Of a DNA stretch of 64,000 nt, positions 39,765-48,376 are shown one piece after another; positions within the stretch are counted from its first letter, which is position 1, and every line of letters begins with the position of its first letter. The stretch lies in NCBI RefSeq assembly GCF_001707755.1, contig NZ_MBDL01000014.1:1-64000 (forward strand). The letters run 5' to 3'. Position numbers and translations under genes: made by a program. The DNA comes from Acinetobacter celticus. GTDB lineage: Bacteria; Pseudomonadota; Gammaproteobacteria; Pseudomonadales; Moraxellaceae. The notes under the pieces are model-generated. The model did not search any database. It saw nothing but the letters and a program-made list of their open reading frames with translations, and was not told where the DNA came from.

Positions 39765-40516
39765 AAAAACTCTGGTTAGATGTCGGAAATACGCGCCTGA
39801 AATACTGGATTACAGAAAATAATCAAATTATTGATCATGATGCTGAACTACATTTACAGTCACCTGCCGAGCTATTATTAGGCTTAATTCAGCACTTTAA
39901 AGGCTTAGGCTTACATGCGGTTGGTGTCTCTTCCGTACAAGATAAAAAGAACAATGATCGTATTCAGAAAATTTTAAAATTTTTACAAATTCCTGTGGTG
40001 TTTGCCAAAGTACATGCAGAATTCGCAGGCTTACGCTGTGCCTATACAGACACCAGTAAATTCGGGATTGATCGTTGGTTACAAATGCTGGCCGTTGTTA
40101 ATGATCCCCAACAGAAATATTGTGTGATTAGTTGTGGTACGGCACTCACCATTGACTTAACCAATGGACTAGAGCATTTGGGTGGCTATATTTTGCCTAA
40201 TTTGTATTTACAGCGCGATTCACTGATTCAAAACACCAAGGGGATTAAAATCGCTGATGCCTCATTTGATGAATTAAGCCCAGGGAAAAACACCATTGAT
40301 GCGGTGCATCACGGTATCTTGCTCAGTCTGTTAAGTACTATTGAAAAAGTATTGGATAAATATCCAAGCAAGCTTATTTTAACGGGTGGTGATGCACAAT
40401 TATTTGCCAAATTTCTAACGCCTTATCAGCCAGAAATTGAGCCAGATTTATTGCTTAAAGGCTTACAGGTCTATATTGATTCATATGCTAAAACACAAGA
40501 AATTAAGATAGATTAA
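39761..40516 (+). CDS. coaX: Type III pantothenate kinase
   Basis: The 251-residue ASKHA-fold kinase phosphorylates pantothenate, the first step to coenzyme A. Motifs are [12 protein letters not shown] (phosphate loop), [11 protein letters not shown] and [11 protein letters not shown]. CoaX does not respond to CoA feedback as CoaA does. It is coupled to birA by an ATGA overlap, a common pairing. Confidence 0.93.
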   Translation: MKKLWLDVGNTRLKYWITENNQIIDHDAELHLQSPAELLLGLIQHFKGLGLHAVGVSSVQDKKNNDRIQKILKFLQIPVVFAKVHAEFAGLRCAYTDTSKFGIDRWLQMLAVVNDPQQKYCVISCGTALTIDLTNGLEHLGGYILPNLYLQRDSLIQNTKGIKIADASFDELSPGKNTIDAVHHGILLSLLSTIEKVLDKYPSKLILTGGDAQLFAKFLTPYQPEIEPDLLLKGLQVYIDSYAKTQEIKID

Positions 40517-40590
40517 TTGAATGTTTGGTCTGTTCGTTTAGTCATATAATTTTTTTGCGACGAGTTAATTTTATGTATGCTGTTCCCTTT

Positions 40591-41175
40591 TTATGCATTG
40601 AGTAAAGGCTTCATTAGCTCCCAAATTTCTTGAAATTGGTCATAGCCATGTTCCTGCAGAAAATGCCCAGCCTGTTTAATTTCATAAGTTTGTGCATTTA
40701 AAAAATGCCCGAGCTGTAAAGATAAAGGCGGTGGCACAATTGGATCATTAGACGAAAATAGGCTTAACGCTAAAGGCATATGCCGTTGCAGCACAGCACT
40801 GTCCAATTTTGCTTGTTGAACAAATTCATTTAGTTCTAGTGTACTGTTTAATGGTGCTTTAAAACCCGCAACAAAAATTCCCGCTTTAATATTTCCTCCA
40901 GTGGTTTTAAAGCGTGCAGTTAAATAATGCAATACCGCCAAACAGCCTAAATCATGCGCAACAATAATTGTGTTTTCATCCAAATTTGGAATTTGTACCG
41001 ATAGAAATTTTTGCCAATTTTCAAAATTGGGCTGATTCGATTCAGCCAGCATGACCCGCTTCGACTGATGTCCTGCCAACTGTAATTTACGGCCAAGCCA
41101 TGGGAACCAATGAGCATTGGGTGATGCTTGATAACCGTGAACAATATAAATTTTCTTTTGCTCAGCACTATTCAT
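40591..41175 (-). CDS. RBBP9/YdeN family alpha/beta hydrolase with Asp at the nucleophile position
   Basis: The 194-residue protein has the RBBP9/YdeN layout: IYIVHGYQASPNAHWFPWLG, then VAHDLGCLAVLHYL, FSSNDPIVPP and QAGHFLQEHGY. Family members normally have HSLGC, with Ser as nucleophile. Here the codon is GAT (Asp75). The putative acid Asp and base His remain. Asp nucleophiles occur in dehalogenase and epoxide hydrolase branches of this superfamily, so it may be a changed enzyme or an inactive binding protein. Confidence 0.8.
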   Translation of the reverse strand: MNSAEQKKIYIVHGYQASPNAHWFPWLGRKLQLAGHQSKRVMLAESNQPNFENWQKFLSVQIPNLDENTIIVAHDLGCLAVLHYLTARFKTTGGNIKAGIFVAGFKAPLNSTLELNEFVQQAKLDSAVLQRHMPLALSLFSSNDPIVPPPLSLQLGHFLNAQTYEIKQAGHFLQEHGYDQFQEIWELMKPLLNA

Positions 41176-41289
41176 TTCGAGTTATTTCTTATTTTTTCTG
41201 ACTGAATTACACAATAGCACAGCAGATTCAGATGTCACCCCTCTAATGATTTTGAATCCTTCATCTAAGCAATACAATATTTCAGATGT

Positions 41290-41315
41290 AAAAAAAGGCG
41301 TAATGAACGCCTTCT
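41290..41315 (-). terminator. Terminator after ffh
   Basis: The stem AAGGCGT / ACGCC-TT with a 5-nt loop is followed on the minus strand by TTTTTTT, 21 bp after the ffh stop. Confidence 0.8.
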
Positions 41316-41335
41316 TCTACTGATTACCGATATGA

Positions 41336-42742
41336 TTATTTTTGGTCTTTACCGCCAAATAGTGGCCCCATACCGCCACCACCACCAAACTGTTTCTGCA
41401 TTCCGCTTAATGATTTCATCATTTTTGCCATACCCGATGGATTCGCAAATTTTTTCATCATTTTTGCCATCTGTGCATGTTGTTTAATCAGTTTATTGAC
41501 TTCAACCACATCCATCCCACAACCCGCTGCAATACGCTTTTTACGGCTCGGGTTCATCAAATCTGGGTTACGGCGTTCTTTGATGGTCATCGATTGAATA
41601 ATCGCTTCCATCTTTTTCACTTGTTTTTCTGGGTTGGCTTGGGCAAGTGCATCTTGAATACCTGCGCCACTCATGCCAGGCAACTTGTCTAAGAAGCCCA
41701 TCATCCCGCCCATTTTATTCATTTGATCAAATTGCATCAGCATATCTTCAAAGTTGAAGTTGCCTCCTTTTTGCAATTTTTTCGCCATTTTTTCGGCTTT
41801 TTCTTTGTCGACTTTGCGCTCAAGCTCTTCGACCAAAGAAAGTACGTCACCCATACCCAAAATACGTTGTGCAACACGTTCAGGATGGAATGGTTCTAAG
41901 GCATCAAGCTTTTCGCCCATACCCAAGAATTTAATTGGCTTACCGGTAATTGCACGAACTGAAAGTGCCGCACCACCGCGCGCATCACCATCTGTTTTGG
42001 TTAAAATTACACCCGTTAAAGGCAAAGCATCATTAAAGGCTTTAGCTGTATTAGCCGCATCCTGACCTGTCATGGCATCAACCACAAACAAGGTTTCGGT
42101 TGGCTTAATCGTCGCGTGAAGCTCTTTAATTTCGTCCATCATGTCTTCATCGACATGTAAACGACCTGCGGTATCGACAATTAGAACATCAGCAAACTGA
42201 ATTTTTGCCTGTTCAATTGCACGCGTCACAATATTAATTGGCTTTTCATCTGCGTTAGATTCTAAGAAAATCGCGCCGACTTCGCCTGCAACTGTTTGGA
42301 GCTGTTTAATGGCTGCTGGACGGTAAACGTCGGCAGACACCATCGCCACTTTCTTCTTTTGGCGTTCTTGCAAAAAGCGCGCAAGTTTGGCTGCAGTCGT
42401 GGTTTTACCCGCACCCTGTAAACCTGCCAGTAAAATAATTACAGGTGGTTTGGCTGCAAGGTCAAGGCTTTCATTGGCCTCGCCCATCATTTTGGTTAAT
42501 TCGTCATGAACAATTTTAACGAATGCTTGGCCGGGTGATAACTGAGTCATCACTTCTTGGCCCAATGCCTCTTCCTTAACTTTCGCGATAAACTCACGAG
42601 TTACAGGTAACGCCACATCGGCTTCAAGAAGTGCCATACGTACTTCACGTAACGTATCTTTAATATTGTCTTCGGTTAGCTGCCCTGAGCCAGTAACATT
42701 TCTTAAACTCTGCGTGAGTCGTTCTGTTAAGGTATCAAACAT
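41336..42742 (-). CDS. ffh: Signal recognition particle protein Ffh
   Basis: The 468-residue GTPase binds 4.5S RNA and signal sequences and delivers ribosomes to FtsY at the membrane. It has an N domain, a G domain (LAGLQGAGKTTTAAKLA, DTAGRL, TKTDGDARGG) and a C-terminal Met-rich M domain (about residues 300-430) ending in a Gly-rich tail. It is divergent from the CcsA-like gene. Confidence 0.97.
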   Translation of the reverse strand: MFDTLTERLTQSLRNVTGSGQLTEDNIKDTLREVRMALLEADVALPVTREFIAKVKEEALGQEVMTQLSPGQAFVKIVHDELTKMMGEANESLDLAAKPPVIILLAGLQGAGKTTTAAKLARFLQERQKKKVAMVSADVYRPAAIKQLQTVAGEVGAIFLESNADEKPINIVTRAIEQAKIQFADVLIVDTAGRLHVDEDMMDEIKELHATIKPTETLFVVDAMTGQDAANTAKAFNDALPLTGVILTKTDGDARGGAALSVRAITGKPIKFLGMGEKLDALEPFHPERVAQRILGMGDVLSLVEELERKVDKEKAEKMAKKLQKGGNFNFEDMLMQFDQMNKMGGMMGFLDKLPGMSGAGIQDALAQANPEKQVKKMEAIIQSMTIKERRNPDLMNPSRKKRIAAGCGMDVVEVNKLIKQHAQMAKMMKKFANPSGMAKMMKSLSGMQKQFGGGGGMGPLFGGKDQK

Positions 42743-42879
42743 TGCAAAATCCGCTTAAAATGGTTGTTGCAAAAAAATCTTTCTTAAAATAGAAAATTTA
42801 TGCATAGAATGCTATAGGATACTGTAGTTCGCATCGAATTTACATCTATGAATTTTCATCATCCTGAAAAAGGTTTGAC

Positions 42880-43689
42880 ATGATTAGCCTGCCCTTGGTT
42901 TACACAATCTTAGCATTAATTGCATATACCACCTCTTTTTGGTATTTATTCATGCATTTAATGTCGAAACGTGTACCGAATCACTGGTTTGTTGGTGTAA
43001 TTTTAAGTTTGGGTCTGCTGTTACATGCAGGCGTACTATATAACGATATGTTGACACCTATAGGGGTGAATTATAATGTTTTTAACATTATGTCCTTCAC
43101 CTCTTCATTAATGCTGTTGCTGAGTATTTTATTTAGTACTTATCGGCCAGTATTGCCCTTGGCCTTAATTGGTATTCCTGTGGCAGCAACAGGGCTTATT
43201 TTGGGTTTTGTATTTAGTAAGCATGATTTATTTATTGCACAAAACTCGTTCGGTCTAGATATTCACATTATTCTGTCTTTGTCTGCCTATGCTGTACTAT
43301 TAATGGCAACCATTCATGCCGTATTGCTTTGGTTCCAAGACCGCGAATTAAAAAATAAACAAAAACGACGGGTTTGGGTCAACTTATTACCCTCCTTTCA
43401 AGTCATGGAATCCTTGCTATTTGATATGCTGATTGCAGGCTTTGCGTTGCTTACCCTAGCGCTTGGTTTTGGCTTCTTCACCATTGATAATTTCTTTGGA
43501 CAGCATTTAGCGCATAAAACTGCTTTTAGTATTATTTCTTGGTTTATCTATGGTTCATTGCTAATTGGCCATTATAAATTTGGCTGGCGCGGTCAAAAAG
43601 CCATTCGCTTTACCATTACTGGCTTCTTCTTATTGGCAGTAGGTTTTATTGGTTCTAAATTTGTGTTGGAAATGATTTTAAGTCGCTAA
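42880..43689 (+). CDS. CcsA/HemX-like cytochrome c assembly family membrane protein (YpjD)
   Basis: The 269-residue protein has about eight membrane helices and matches the cytochrome c assembly (CcsA/HemX) family. The central segment DIHIILSLSAYAVLLMATIHAVLLWFQDRELK and the final KTAFSIISWFIYGSLLIGHYKFGWRGQKAI are characteristic. Next to ffh, such genes are often called ypjD or corE and linked to ion efflux or cytochrome maturation, without a settled function. Confidence 0.85.
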   Translation: MISLPLVYTILALIAYTTSFWYLFMHLMSKRVPNHWFVGVILSLGLLLHAGVLYNDMLTPIGVNYNVFNIMSFTSSLMLLLSILFSTYRPVLPLALIGIPVAATGLILGFVFSKHDLFIAQNSFGLDIHIILSLSAYAVLLMATIHAVLLWFQDRELKNKQKRRVWVNLLPSFQVMESLLFDMLIAGFALLTLALGFGFFTIDNFFGQHLAHKTAFSIISWFIYGSLLIGHYKFGWRGQKAIRFTITGFFLLAVGFIGSKFVLEMILSR

Positions 43690-43699
43690 GGTGAAAGCC

Positions 43700-44119
43700 A
43701 TGACTATAGAAAAAGTTTGCCCTGTTATTCTAAGAACAAATACCTTAAAACAAATTGAAATTTTAGTTTTTCAACACCCCGTTGCCGGTATTCAAATAGT
43801 CAAAGGCACTTTGGAAATGCAAGAGCCTATTTTAGATGCCGCAATTCGAGAGCTCTTTGAAGAATCAGGTATTAGTCGAAAAATTGAACATTGCACTTAT
43901 ATTGGTCATAGTCAGATTGCATCCATTTCATGGCATTTTATTGCCGTCAATATTCAGGACTTAAATTTAGCTGAGCAATGGCAATATCAAACTTTAGATG
44001 ATTATGGCCATGTGTTCAGTTTTTTCTGGTTGCCTGTGCCACGTTTACTTGCATTAGAGCAGGACCAAATTCATCCCAAATATCTGGATGCAATACGCTA
44101 CATTATGAACAACATCTAA
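43700..44119 (+). CDS. Nudix hydrolase
   Basis: The 139-residue protein has an intact Nudix box, GTLEMQEPILDAAIRELFEE followed by SGI, matching Gx5Ex7REUxEExGU. It should hydrolyse a nucleoside diphosphate linked to another group; the substrate cannot be read from the sequence. The ATG at 43700 follows GGTG by 6 nt; a GTG three codons upstream is less likely. It lies 11 bp after the CcsA-like gene and is probably co-transcribed. Confidence 0.85.
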   Translation: MTIEKVCPVILRTNTLKQIEILVFQHPVAGIQIVKGTLEMQEPILDAAIRELFEESGISRKIEHCTYIGHSQIASISWHFIAVNIQDLNLAEQWQYQTLDDYGHVFSFFWLPVPRLLALEQDQIHPKYLDAIRYIMNNI

Positions 44120-44132
44120 TACGTCCCTCTGT

Positions 44133-44330
44133 TTAAAGTTGTTCTATCAATGAAATTTCGTTTTGCTTACAACCAATGTACTCAATTGAATCTCTATGGA
44201 CTGTATTCTTGATGAGGTATCTTGTTGAATCAAAAAAGTGAATTTCTTCAAACTGGACAAGCTGTTTAAAAATGCGTATAACACCGTTTTCCACCTCAGT
44301 GACGACAAGCTTTGAAACTAATACTTGCAC
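44133..44330 (-). CDS. Possible small protein or gene remnant antisense to the dusC start
   Basis: A 65-codon frame (GTG start inside dusC) has a protein-like composition, including VIRIFKQLVQFEEIHFFDST and EYIGCKQNEISLIEQL. It fills the otherwise empty 192-bp spacer before dusC. No ribosome-binding site is clear and no family is recognised. It may be a remnant or chance. Confidence 0.28.
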   Translation of the reverse strand: MQVLVSKLVVTEVENGVIRIFKQLVQFEEIHFFDSTRYLIKNTVHRDSIEYIGCKQNEISLIEQL

Positions 44331-45241
44331 CCATGGAAGGCTTAACTGATCCCATCATGCGCGATGTCCTTACATCTGTGGGAAGCTTCGACTGGTGTGT
44401 AACAGAGTTCATTCGTGTCACAGATTCAGTGCTCCCCGATCATGTTTATCATAGCTATTGCCCTGAACTAAAAAATGACGGTAAAACCTTAGCGGGTACA
44501 CCTGTGCATGTGCAATTTTTGGGAAATAATCCTGAAATGCTGGCAGCCAATGCTATTCGCGTAGCTGAATTGGGTGCGCCTGCTATAGATATGAATTTTG
44601 GTTGTCCTGCCAAAACGGTCAATCGACATCGTGGGGGTTCGGTTTTACTGGATGAACCTGAAGTGGTTTATGAATTGGTCAAAGCCGTCCGTGACGCAGT
44701 CCCTGCACATATTCCTGTATCGGCTAAAATGCGCTTAGGTTATATGGACCGCAATTTTACCTTAGAAAATGCCCATGCTATTGAAGATGCAGGTGCCTCT
44801 TGGGTGACTGTACATGCACGAACCAAAGCCGAGGGTTATACCCCACCTGCCTTTTGGGATCAATTACGCCCCATTCGTGAAGCCTTAAAAATTAATGTTA
44901 TTGCCAATGGTGAAATTTGGAACAATACTGATGCCAAACAATGTCAAATGGAATCTGGGTGTGACGATTTAATGATTGGTCGCGCCGCTGTGACGACCCC
45001 TGATATTACCCAATGCATTCGTCAAAATACCAGTGAAGCGCTTATTACTTGGAATGAACTTATTCAATTACAAGTTCGGTTTTTAAGTGGCCCATATAAA
45101 AAAGAAATTAATATGGTAGGACGTTATAAACAGTGGTTAGGCATGATGTCTAAGCATTATCCTGAAGCGAAAGCGCTGTGGGATGAAGTCAAAAAAGTCA
45201 AAGCGTTAGATGAAATTACACAGAAATTAACATGCTATTAA
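44312..45241 (+). CDS. dusC: tRNA-dihydrouridine(16) synthase
   Basis: The 309-residue flavoenzyme follows E. coli DusC: LILAPMEGLTDPIMRD, CVTEFIRV, NFGCPAKTVNRHRGGSVLL (catalytic Cys in GCPAK), VHARTKAEGY and VIANGEIWN. It reduces U16 in tRNA. The start is TTG at 44312: an in-frame stop lies four codons upstream, and the first ATG lies within the FMN-binding APMEG motif. That segment must be included, so the unusual start is well supported. Confidence 0.93.
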   Translation: MKLILAPMEGLTDPIMRDVLTSVGSFDWCVTEFIRVTDSVLPDHVYHSYCPELKNDGKTLAGTPVHVQFLGNNPEMLAANAIRVAELGAPAIDMNFGCPAKTVNRHRGGSVLLDEPEVVYELVKAVRDAVPAHIPVSAKMRLGYMDRNFTLENAHAIEDAGASWVTVHARTKAEGYTPPAFWDQLRPIREALKINVIANGEIWNNTDAKQCQMESGCDDLMIGRAAVTTPDITQCIRQNTSEALITWNELIQLQVRFLSGPYKKEINMVGRYKQWLGMMSKHYPEAKALWDEVKKVKALDEITQKLTCY

Positions 45242-45264
45242 TCAATAGATTACTCAAACAAGAT

Positions 45265-45289
45265 AAAAGCCCATGATTGGGCTTTTTTT
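45265..45289 (+). terminator. Terminator after dusC
   Basis: The stem AGCCCA-TGAT-TGGGCT is followed by TTTTTT, 24 bp after the dusC stop. Confidence 0.85.
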
Positions 45290-45350
45290 ATTCAATTGAT
45301 CATCTGAAGTTTAAATTTTAAAAGCTATTTGACCTGTCATAACAGCCCAT

Positions 45351-46010
45351 CTACAGCTCATTTTGTGTCGGCATATTTTTTTGTTTTAAATATTGCACAT
45401 GCGCCCGATCAGTTTTCCATGACTTTTCCAAAACCTCCTTTTCTATACGCAATTGAATACGCTTTAGCTTCATGGCTGGAATGACTTCTTCTTGAAAGCT
45501 TTTCACATAGTCCACCCATGCTTTACCCTGAAGAACATTTTCCGGCATTGCCGTTTTAAATTCACTTTCAGGTAAAAACATAATGACTGAATGCATATAC
45601 TGCGGTTCTAAAATATCAGACAACACATCTTCTAATACTTTCATATGCTTATAATTTTGATGCAGTGGATTCTGAAATTTATAACTTCTTTTATAGATTT
45701 TTTGTGTCCAATTTTTTTGCCGTTCGCCACCAAAAATCCACCCCTTATAATTTTTAGTTTCAATCACGAAAATACCGTAAGGGCTCAATAAAATATGATC
45801 AATTTGCGTCGTTCCTTCGGGTTCTGTCGGTAATGTGCAATTATTTAACATCACATATTGTTCACCTAAAAATACACTGGCTTGTTTAGAAACAACCCAT
45901 TCACCAAACTTCCCTTTAAATAAACTCGACTTAAAAAATGTAATTAAAGCAAACAACACCATGAATAAAATCATGGGCCAAAACAATTGAGAAAACATTC
46001 CTGCAAACAC
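45351..46010 (-). CDS. NERD domain membrane-anchored protein
   Basis: The 219-residue protein has an N-terminal membrane helix (LFWPMILFMVLFALITFF) and then a nuclease-related domain: GEWVVSKQ, QIDHILLSPYGIFVIETKNYKG and PLHQNYKHMKVL. NERD domains share the core of restriction-like nucleases (Asp, Glu-x-Lys, here D-H-I and ETKN) and are assumed to act on DNA or RNA. The catalytic residues appear to be present. No phage-defence genes flank it, so its role is unknown. Confidence 0.82.
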   Translation of the reverse strand: MFAGMFSQLFWPMILFMVLFALITFFKSSLFKGKFGEWVVSKQASVFLGEQYVMLNNCTLPTEPEGTTQIDHILLSPYGIFVIETKNYKGWIFGGERQKNWTQKIYKRSYKFQNPLHQNYKHMKVLEDVLSDILEPQYMHSVIMFLPESEFKTAMPENVLQGKAWVDYVKSFQEEVIPAMKLKRIQLRIEKEVLEKSWKTDRAHVQYLKQKNMPTQNEL

Positions 46011-46060
46011 AATCCACCCCTTAAGCTATTTTTATAATCAGGAAGAATCCTATCTTCAAA

Positions 46061-46546
46061 TTAACGATTTTCTATTTTTAAAAGAATATCTTTATTTTCT
46101 AGCCCACCCGCAAAACCAACCAATTTGCCATTGGCTCCCACCACACGGTGACACGGCGTAATAATTGAAATAGGGTTTTTTCCATTGGCCGCACCGACAG
46201 CACGAACAGCTTTGACATTACCAATTTGCTCGGCAATTTGTTTATAGCTACGCGTTTCACCAAAAGGAATGGTTAATAAAGCCTGCCAGACTTTGTGTTG
46301 AAATTCAGTCCCTTCAAAATCAAGAGGTAAATCAAAAATCTGGCGTTGCCCTTGAAAGTATTCGTTCAGTTGTTTGACCGTTTCTTGCAAGATCGGATGT
46401 TGCAAATCTTCTGACAATTCAGCAATCTTCACCCGATTAGGATTTTCATTTTCCCACAATACAGCCACTAAAGCGTGATGATTAGCAACCAGTTTAAGTC
46501 GCCCCACTGGAGATTCTAAATAGAGATAAGATAGCTTCATGGTCAT
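46061..46546 (-). CDS. ogt: Methylated-DNA-[protein]-cysteine S-methyltransferase (Ogt type)
   Basis: The 161-residue suicide repair protein transfers methyl groups from O6-methylguanine or O4-methylthymine to the cysteine in ITPCHRVVGANG (Cys132). The motif is followed by LVGFAGGLENK. The N-terminal domain is short, without the Ada metal-binding part. Start choice between ATG at 46546 and 46540 is open because no clear ribosome-binding site is visible. Confidence 0.92.
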   Translation of the reverse strand: MTMKLSYLYLESPVGRLKLVANHHALVAVLWENENPNRVKIAELSEDLQHPILQETVKQLNEYFQGQRQIFDLPLDFEGTEFQHKVWQALLTIPFGETRSYKQIAEQIGNVKAVRAVGAANGKNPISIITPCHRVVGANGKLVGFAGGLENKDILLKIENR

Positions 46547-46570
46547 TTTAAAATGAGGGTTGATGGCCTA

Positions 46571-46888
46571 TTATGACGATGAAAGTTTCATCAAAACAAG
46601 ACCTGAAACAATTAAAACTGCAGCCAACATTCGCATTGCTGTTGCAGGCTCACCTAAAATAAAAATACCCACCAAGAACGAGCCAACTGCACCAATGCCT
46701 GTCCAAATGGTATAAGCCGTGCCTAAAGGAAGTGTGCGCATCGCATAGGCCAATAAGCCAAAGCTCAGAACCATAAAAAATATGGTAATAAGACTTGGGG
46801 TCAGTTTACTGAAGCCATCTGAAAGCTTCATAGAATATGCCCAAACAATTTCAAAAATACCTGCTAAAACCAGAACAATCCAAGCCAT
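46571..46888 (-). CDS. sugE: Guanidinium exporter SugE/Gdx (small multidrug resistance family)
   Basis: The 105-residue four-helix protein begins MAWIVLVLAGIFEIVWAYSM, with the essential Glu13 of SMR transporters, and continues with the Gdx-type SDGF motif and LPLGTAYTIWTGIGAVG. Gdx exports guanidinium in exchange for protons as a dual-topology dimer. AGAGGA precedes the ATG. The leader contains a guanidine-II-like riboswitch, which supports the guanidinium substrate over a drug-efflux role. Confidence 0.92.
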   Translation of the reverse strand: MAWIVLVLAGIFEIVWAYSMKLSDGFSKLTPSLITIFFMVLSFGLLAYAMRTLPLGTAYTIWTGIGAVGSFLVGIFILGEPATAMRMLAAVLIVSGLVLMKLSSS

Positions 46889-46913
46889 GATGTTTTCCTC
46901 TATGCTGTTTAGA

Positions 46914-46980
46914 GTCAGGCCGTCCTGACGTTTTTCTTGACTCAAGCCGAAATAGCGTGCACCAAGGGAGGTCGTTCCCT
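46914..46980 (-). promoter_or_regulatory. Guanidine-II (mini-ykkC) riboswitch candidate
   Basis: Two hairpins with the class-defining ACGR loops lie between the promoter and sugE. P2 (46914-46929) is a perfect 6-bp stem GTCAGG / CCTGAC with loop ACGG. P1 (46965-46980) has ACGA in its loop with AGGGA / TCCCT pairing or an alternative GAGG / CCTC stem. The linker is 35 nt. Guanidine-II riboswitches consist of two such hairpins and commonly precede sugE genes. P2 ends about 15 nt before the AGAGGA site, fitting translational control. Confidence 0.75.
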
Positions 46981-46995
46981 CTTTTGAAGAGATGA

Positions 46996-47001
46996 ATTAT
47001 A
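46996..47001 (-). promoter_or_regulatory. -10 element of the sugE promoter
   Basis: A perfect TATAAT on the minus strand places the transcript start near 46989, nine bases before hairpin P1. No good -35 is seen at 17 bp. Confidence 0.55.
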
Positions 47002-47078
47002 CCTAATTTTGCTGTCTTTTTAATGTAAACGATAAAAATCAGCTGTTCTTCAGTATACCTTTGCACCAATATTGATCA

Positions 47079-47110
47079 AAAAAAGCCACTGGCGTACCAA
47101 TGGCTTTTTA
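47079..47110 (-). terminator. Terminator after the copper operon
   Basis: The stem AAAGCCATTGG / CCAGTGGCTTT with loop TACG is followed by TTTT on the minus strand, about 35 bp after copB. Confidence 0.85.
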
Positions 47111-47145
47111 CGTGGTTTAAGCCTAATTTTTAGTTCATTTCGACG

Positions 47146-48060
47146 TTAAAACTTAATACGAAGACCCGCACCATAGACCCAACCTTGTTCAGATGAAGAT
47201 GCCGATTGCCAAGTCGTCTCATCCTGACCTTTTGAGTATTCATAAGCAATATCAAGATAAGGCATGACTTTTTTATTGATCTCATAGCGCGTTTCTAAAC
47301 CAAAGGACGCATGACCCAATCCTGCCTTTTGCGCATATTTCGAATCATCATTCACCACCACATCCATTTCAAGATAAGGCTTTAGAATGAGCTTTTGCGT
47401 CACTAATACATCGCGCTCTGTTTCTAAACTCAGCGCCACATAATCATCTTGTCCCAAATACAAATAGGCATCTGTTTCAAAAAAATATTGTGCCATTCCA
47501 TGTAGCCCAAACACTGCATCCAGTTGTTCTTCAGTGTCGTTTTGCCCTTGCGCTAATGCGGTTTTTTCATAGCGATAACGCAGACCTGCCTGCGCATCCC
47601 AAAAGTCTGAAATATTGCGACTATATAATGCCTTAACATCATATTCGGCATCTGCCGACTCTGACTTGTTAATATGCGCTTTAATGAAAATCTTGTTTTC
47701 ATCCGTGCCTATTCGGGTCTCAAGTTTTGACTTTAATGCGCCCGTTCCATGCTCATCGAACAACCATTTATTGTCCAATGTGGTCATGCTATAAACCTGT
47801 GCACCATGTTCTTTACGATGATCATGCGGATGATTTAAAACGGGCGACATAACTGTAGATGGCTGTTCAAGCTGAGAAATTGAATGCGTCATTGGCTTCA
47901 GTGTTTGTGTTGCAGATGACACAGTTTCTTGTACACCATTCATGGATGCATCAGCAGATGCAGCCATCCTATGATGCCCTTCATGCGCCATGACCAACGT
48001 ACTGGCAAGAAATACTGAACTGGCCAATACCGATTGAGAAAAATGCTTAATGATGTGCAT
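47146..48060 (-). CDS. copB: Copper resistance protein B, outer membrane
   Basis: The 304-residue protein has a signal peptide (MHIIKHFSQSVLASSVFLAS, ending VMAHEG) and a Met/His-containing N-terminal part. The beta-barrel CopB domain runs from FDEHGTGALKSKLETRIGTD to the C-terminal aromatic GAGLRIKF. CopB binds or exports copper at the outer membrane alongside CopA. The ATG at 48060 overlaps the stop of the preceding small gene. Confidence 0.92.
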   Translation of the reverse strand: MHIIKHFSQSVLASSVFLASTLVMAHEGHHRMAASADASMNGVQETVSSATQTLKPMTHSISQLEQPSTVMSPVLNHPHDHRKEHGAQVYSMTTLDNKWLFDEHGTGALKSKLETRIGTDENKIFIKAHINKSESADAEYDVKALYSRNISDFWDAQAGLRYRYEKTALAQGQNDTEEQLDAVFGLHGMAQYFFETDAYLYLGQDDYVALSLETERDVLVTQKLILKPYLEMDVVVNDDSKYAQKAGLGHASFGLETRYEINKKVMPYLDIAYEYSKGQDETTWQSASSSEQGWVYGAGLRIKF

Positions 48061-48376
48061 GCTTATCTCCTTTGAATTCAACCACTTTACAAGGAGCGAC
48101 TGAGCCATTTTTGTTCATCTGCACCTGTTGCTGAGTCGAGTGCACGTCACAGTTTTGTGTCATTTTTTGATGGGTAGATTCTGTTGGCTTGCTCTGAGTT
48201 TTCTTTGACCCTGCTTGCATGTCTGTATGCTGATGTGTCATAGCACTCATGTCATGGTGCATGGCATGATTCATATGCTCTGATGCAGTAGAGGTGTTCG
48301 AATTGGCCCAAGCAGATGCAGAAAATAAAACAGCGCCGAGCACCACGATTGGAGAGAAAATTTTAATGGTGCGCAT
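48047..48376 (-). CDS. Periplasmic Met/His-rich copper-binding small protein
   Basis: The 109-residue protein has a Sec signal peptide (RTIKIFSPIVVLGAVLFSAS, cut after AWA) and a Met/His-rich body (EHMNHAMHHDMSAMTHQHTDM), two Cys (QNCDVHS, VAPCKVV) and a C-terminal KHAHH. CopA ends in the same DAHAHH-like tail. The start at 48376 has AAAGGAG 6 nt before it. It overlaps copA and copB at its ends. It probably binds copper, judged from composition and position only. Confidence 0.75.
   Translation of the reverse strand: MRTIKIFSPIVVLGAVLFSASAWANSNTSTASEHMNHAMHHDMSAMTHQHTDMQAGSKKTQSKPTESTHQKMTQNCDVHSTQQQVQMNKNGSVAPCKVVEFKGDKHAHH

Noticed and set aside
45351..46010. NERD protein as part of an antiphage defence system
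   Set aside because: No restriction, helicase or other defence genes flank it; neighbours are dusC and ogt, so no system is supported.
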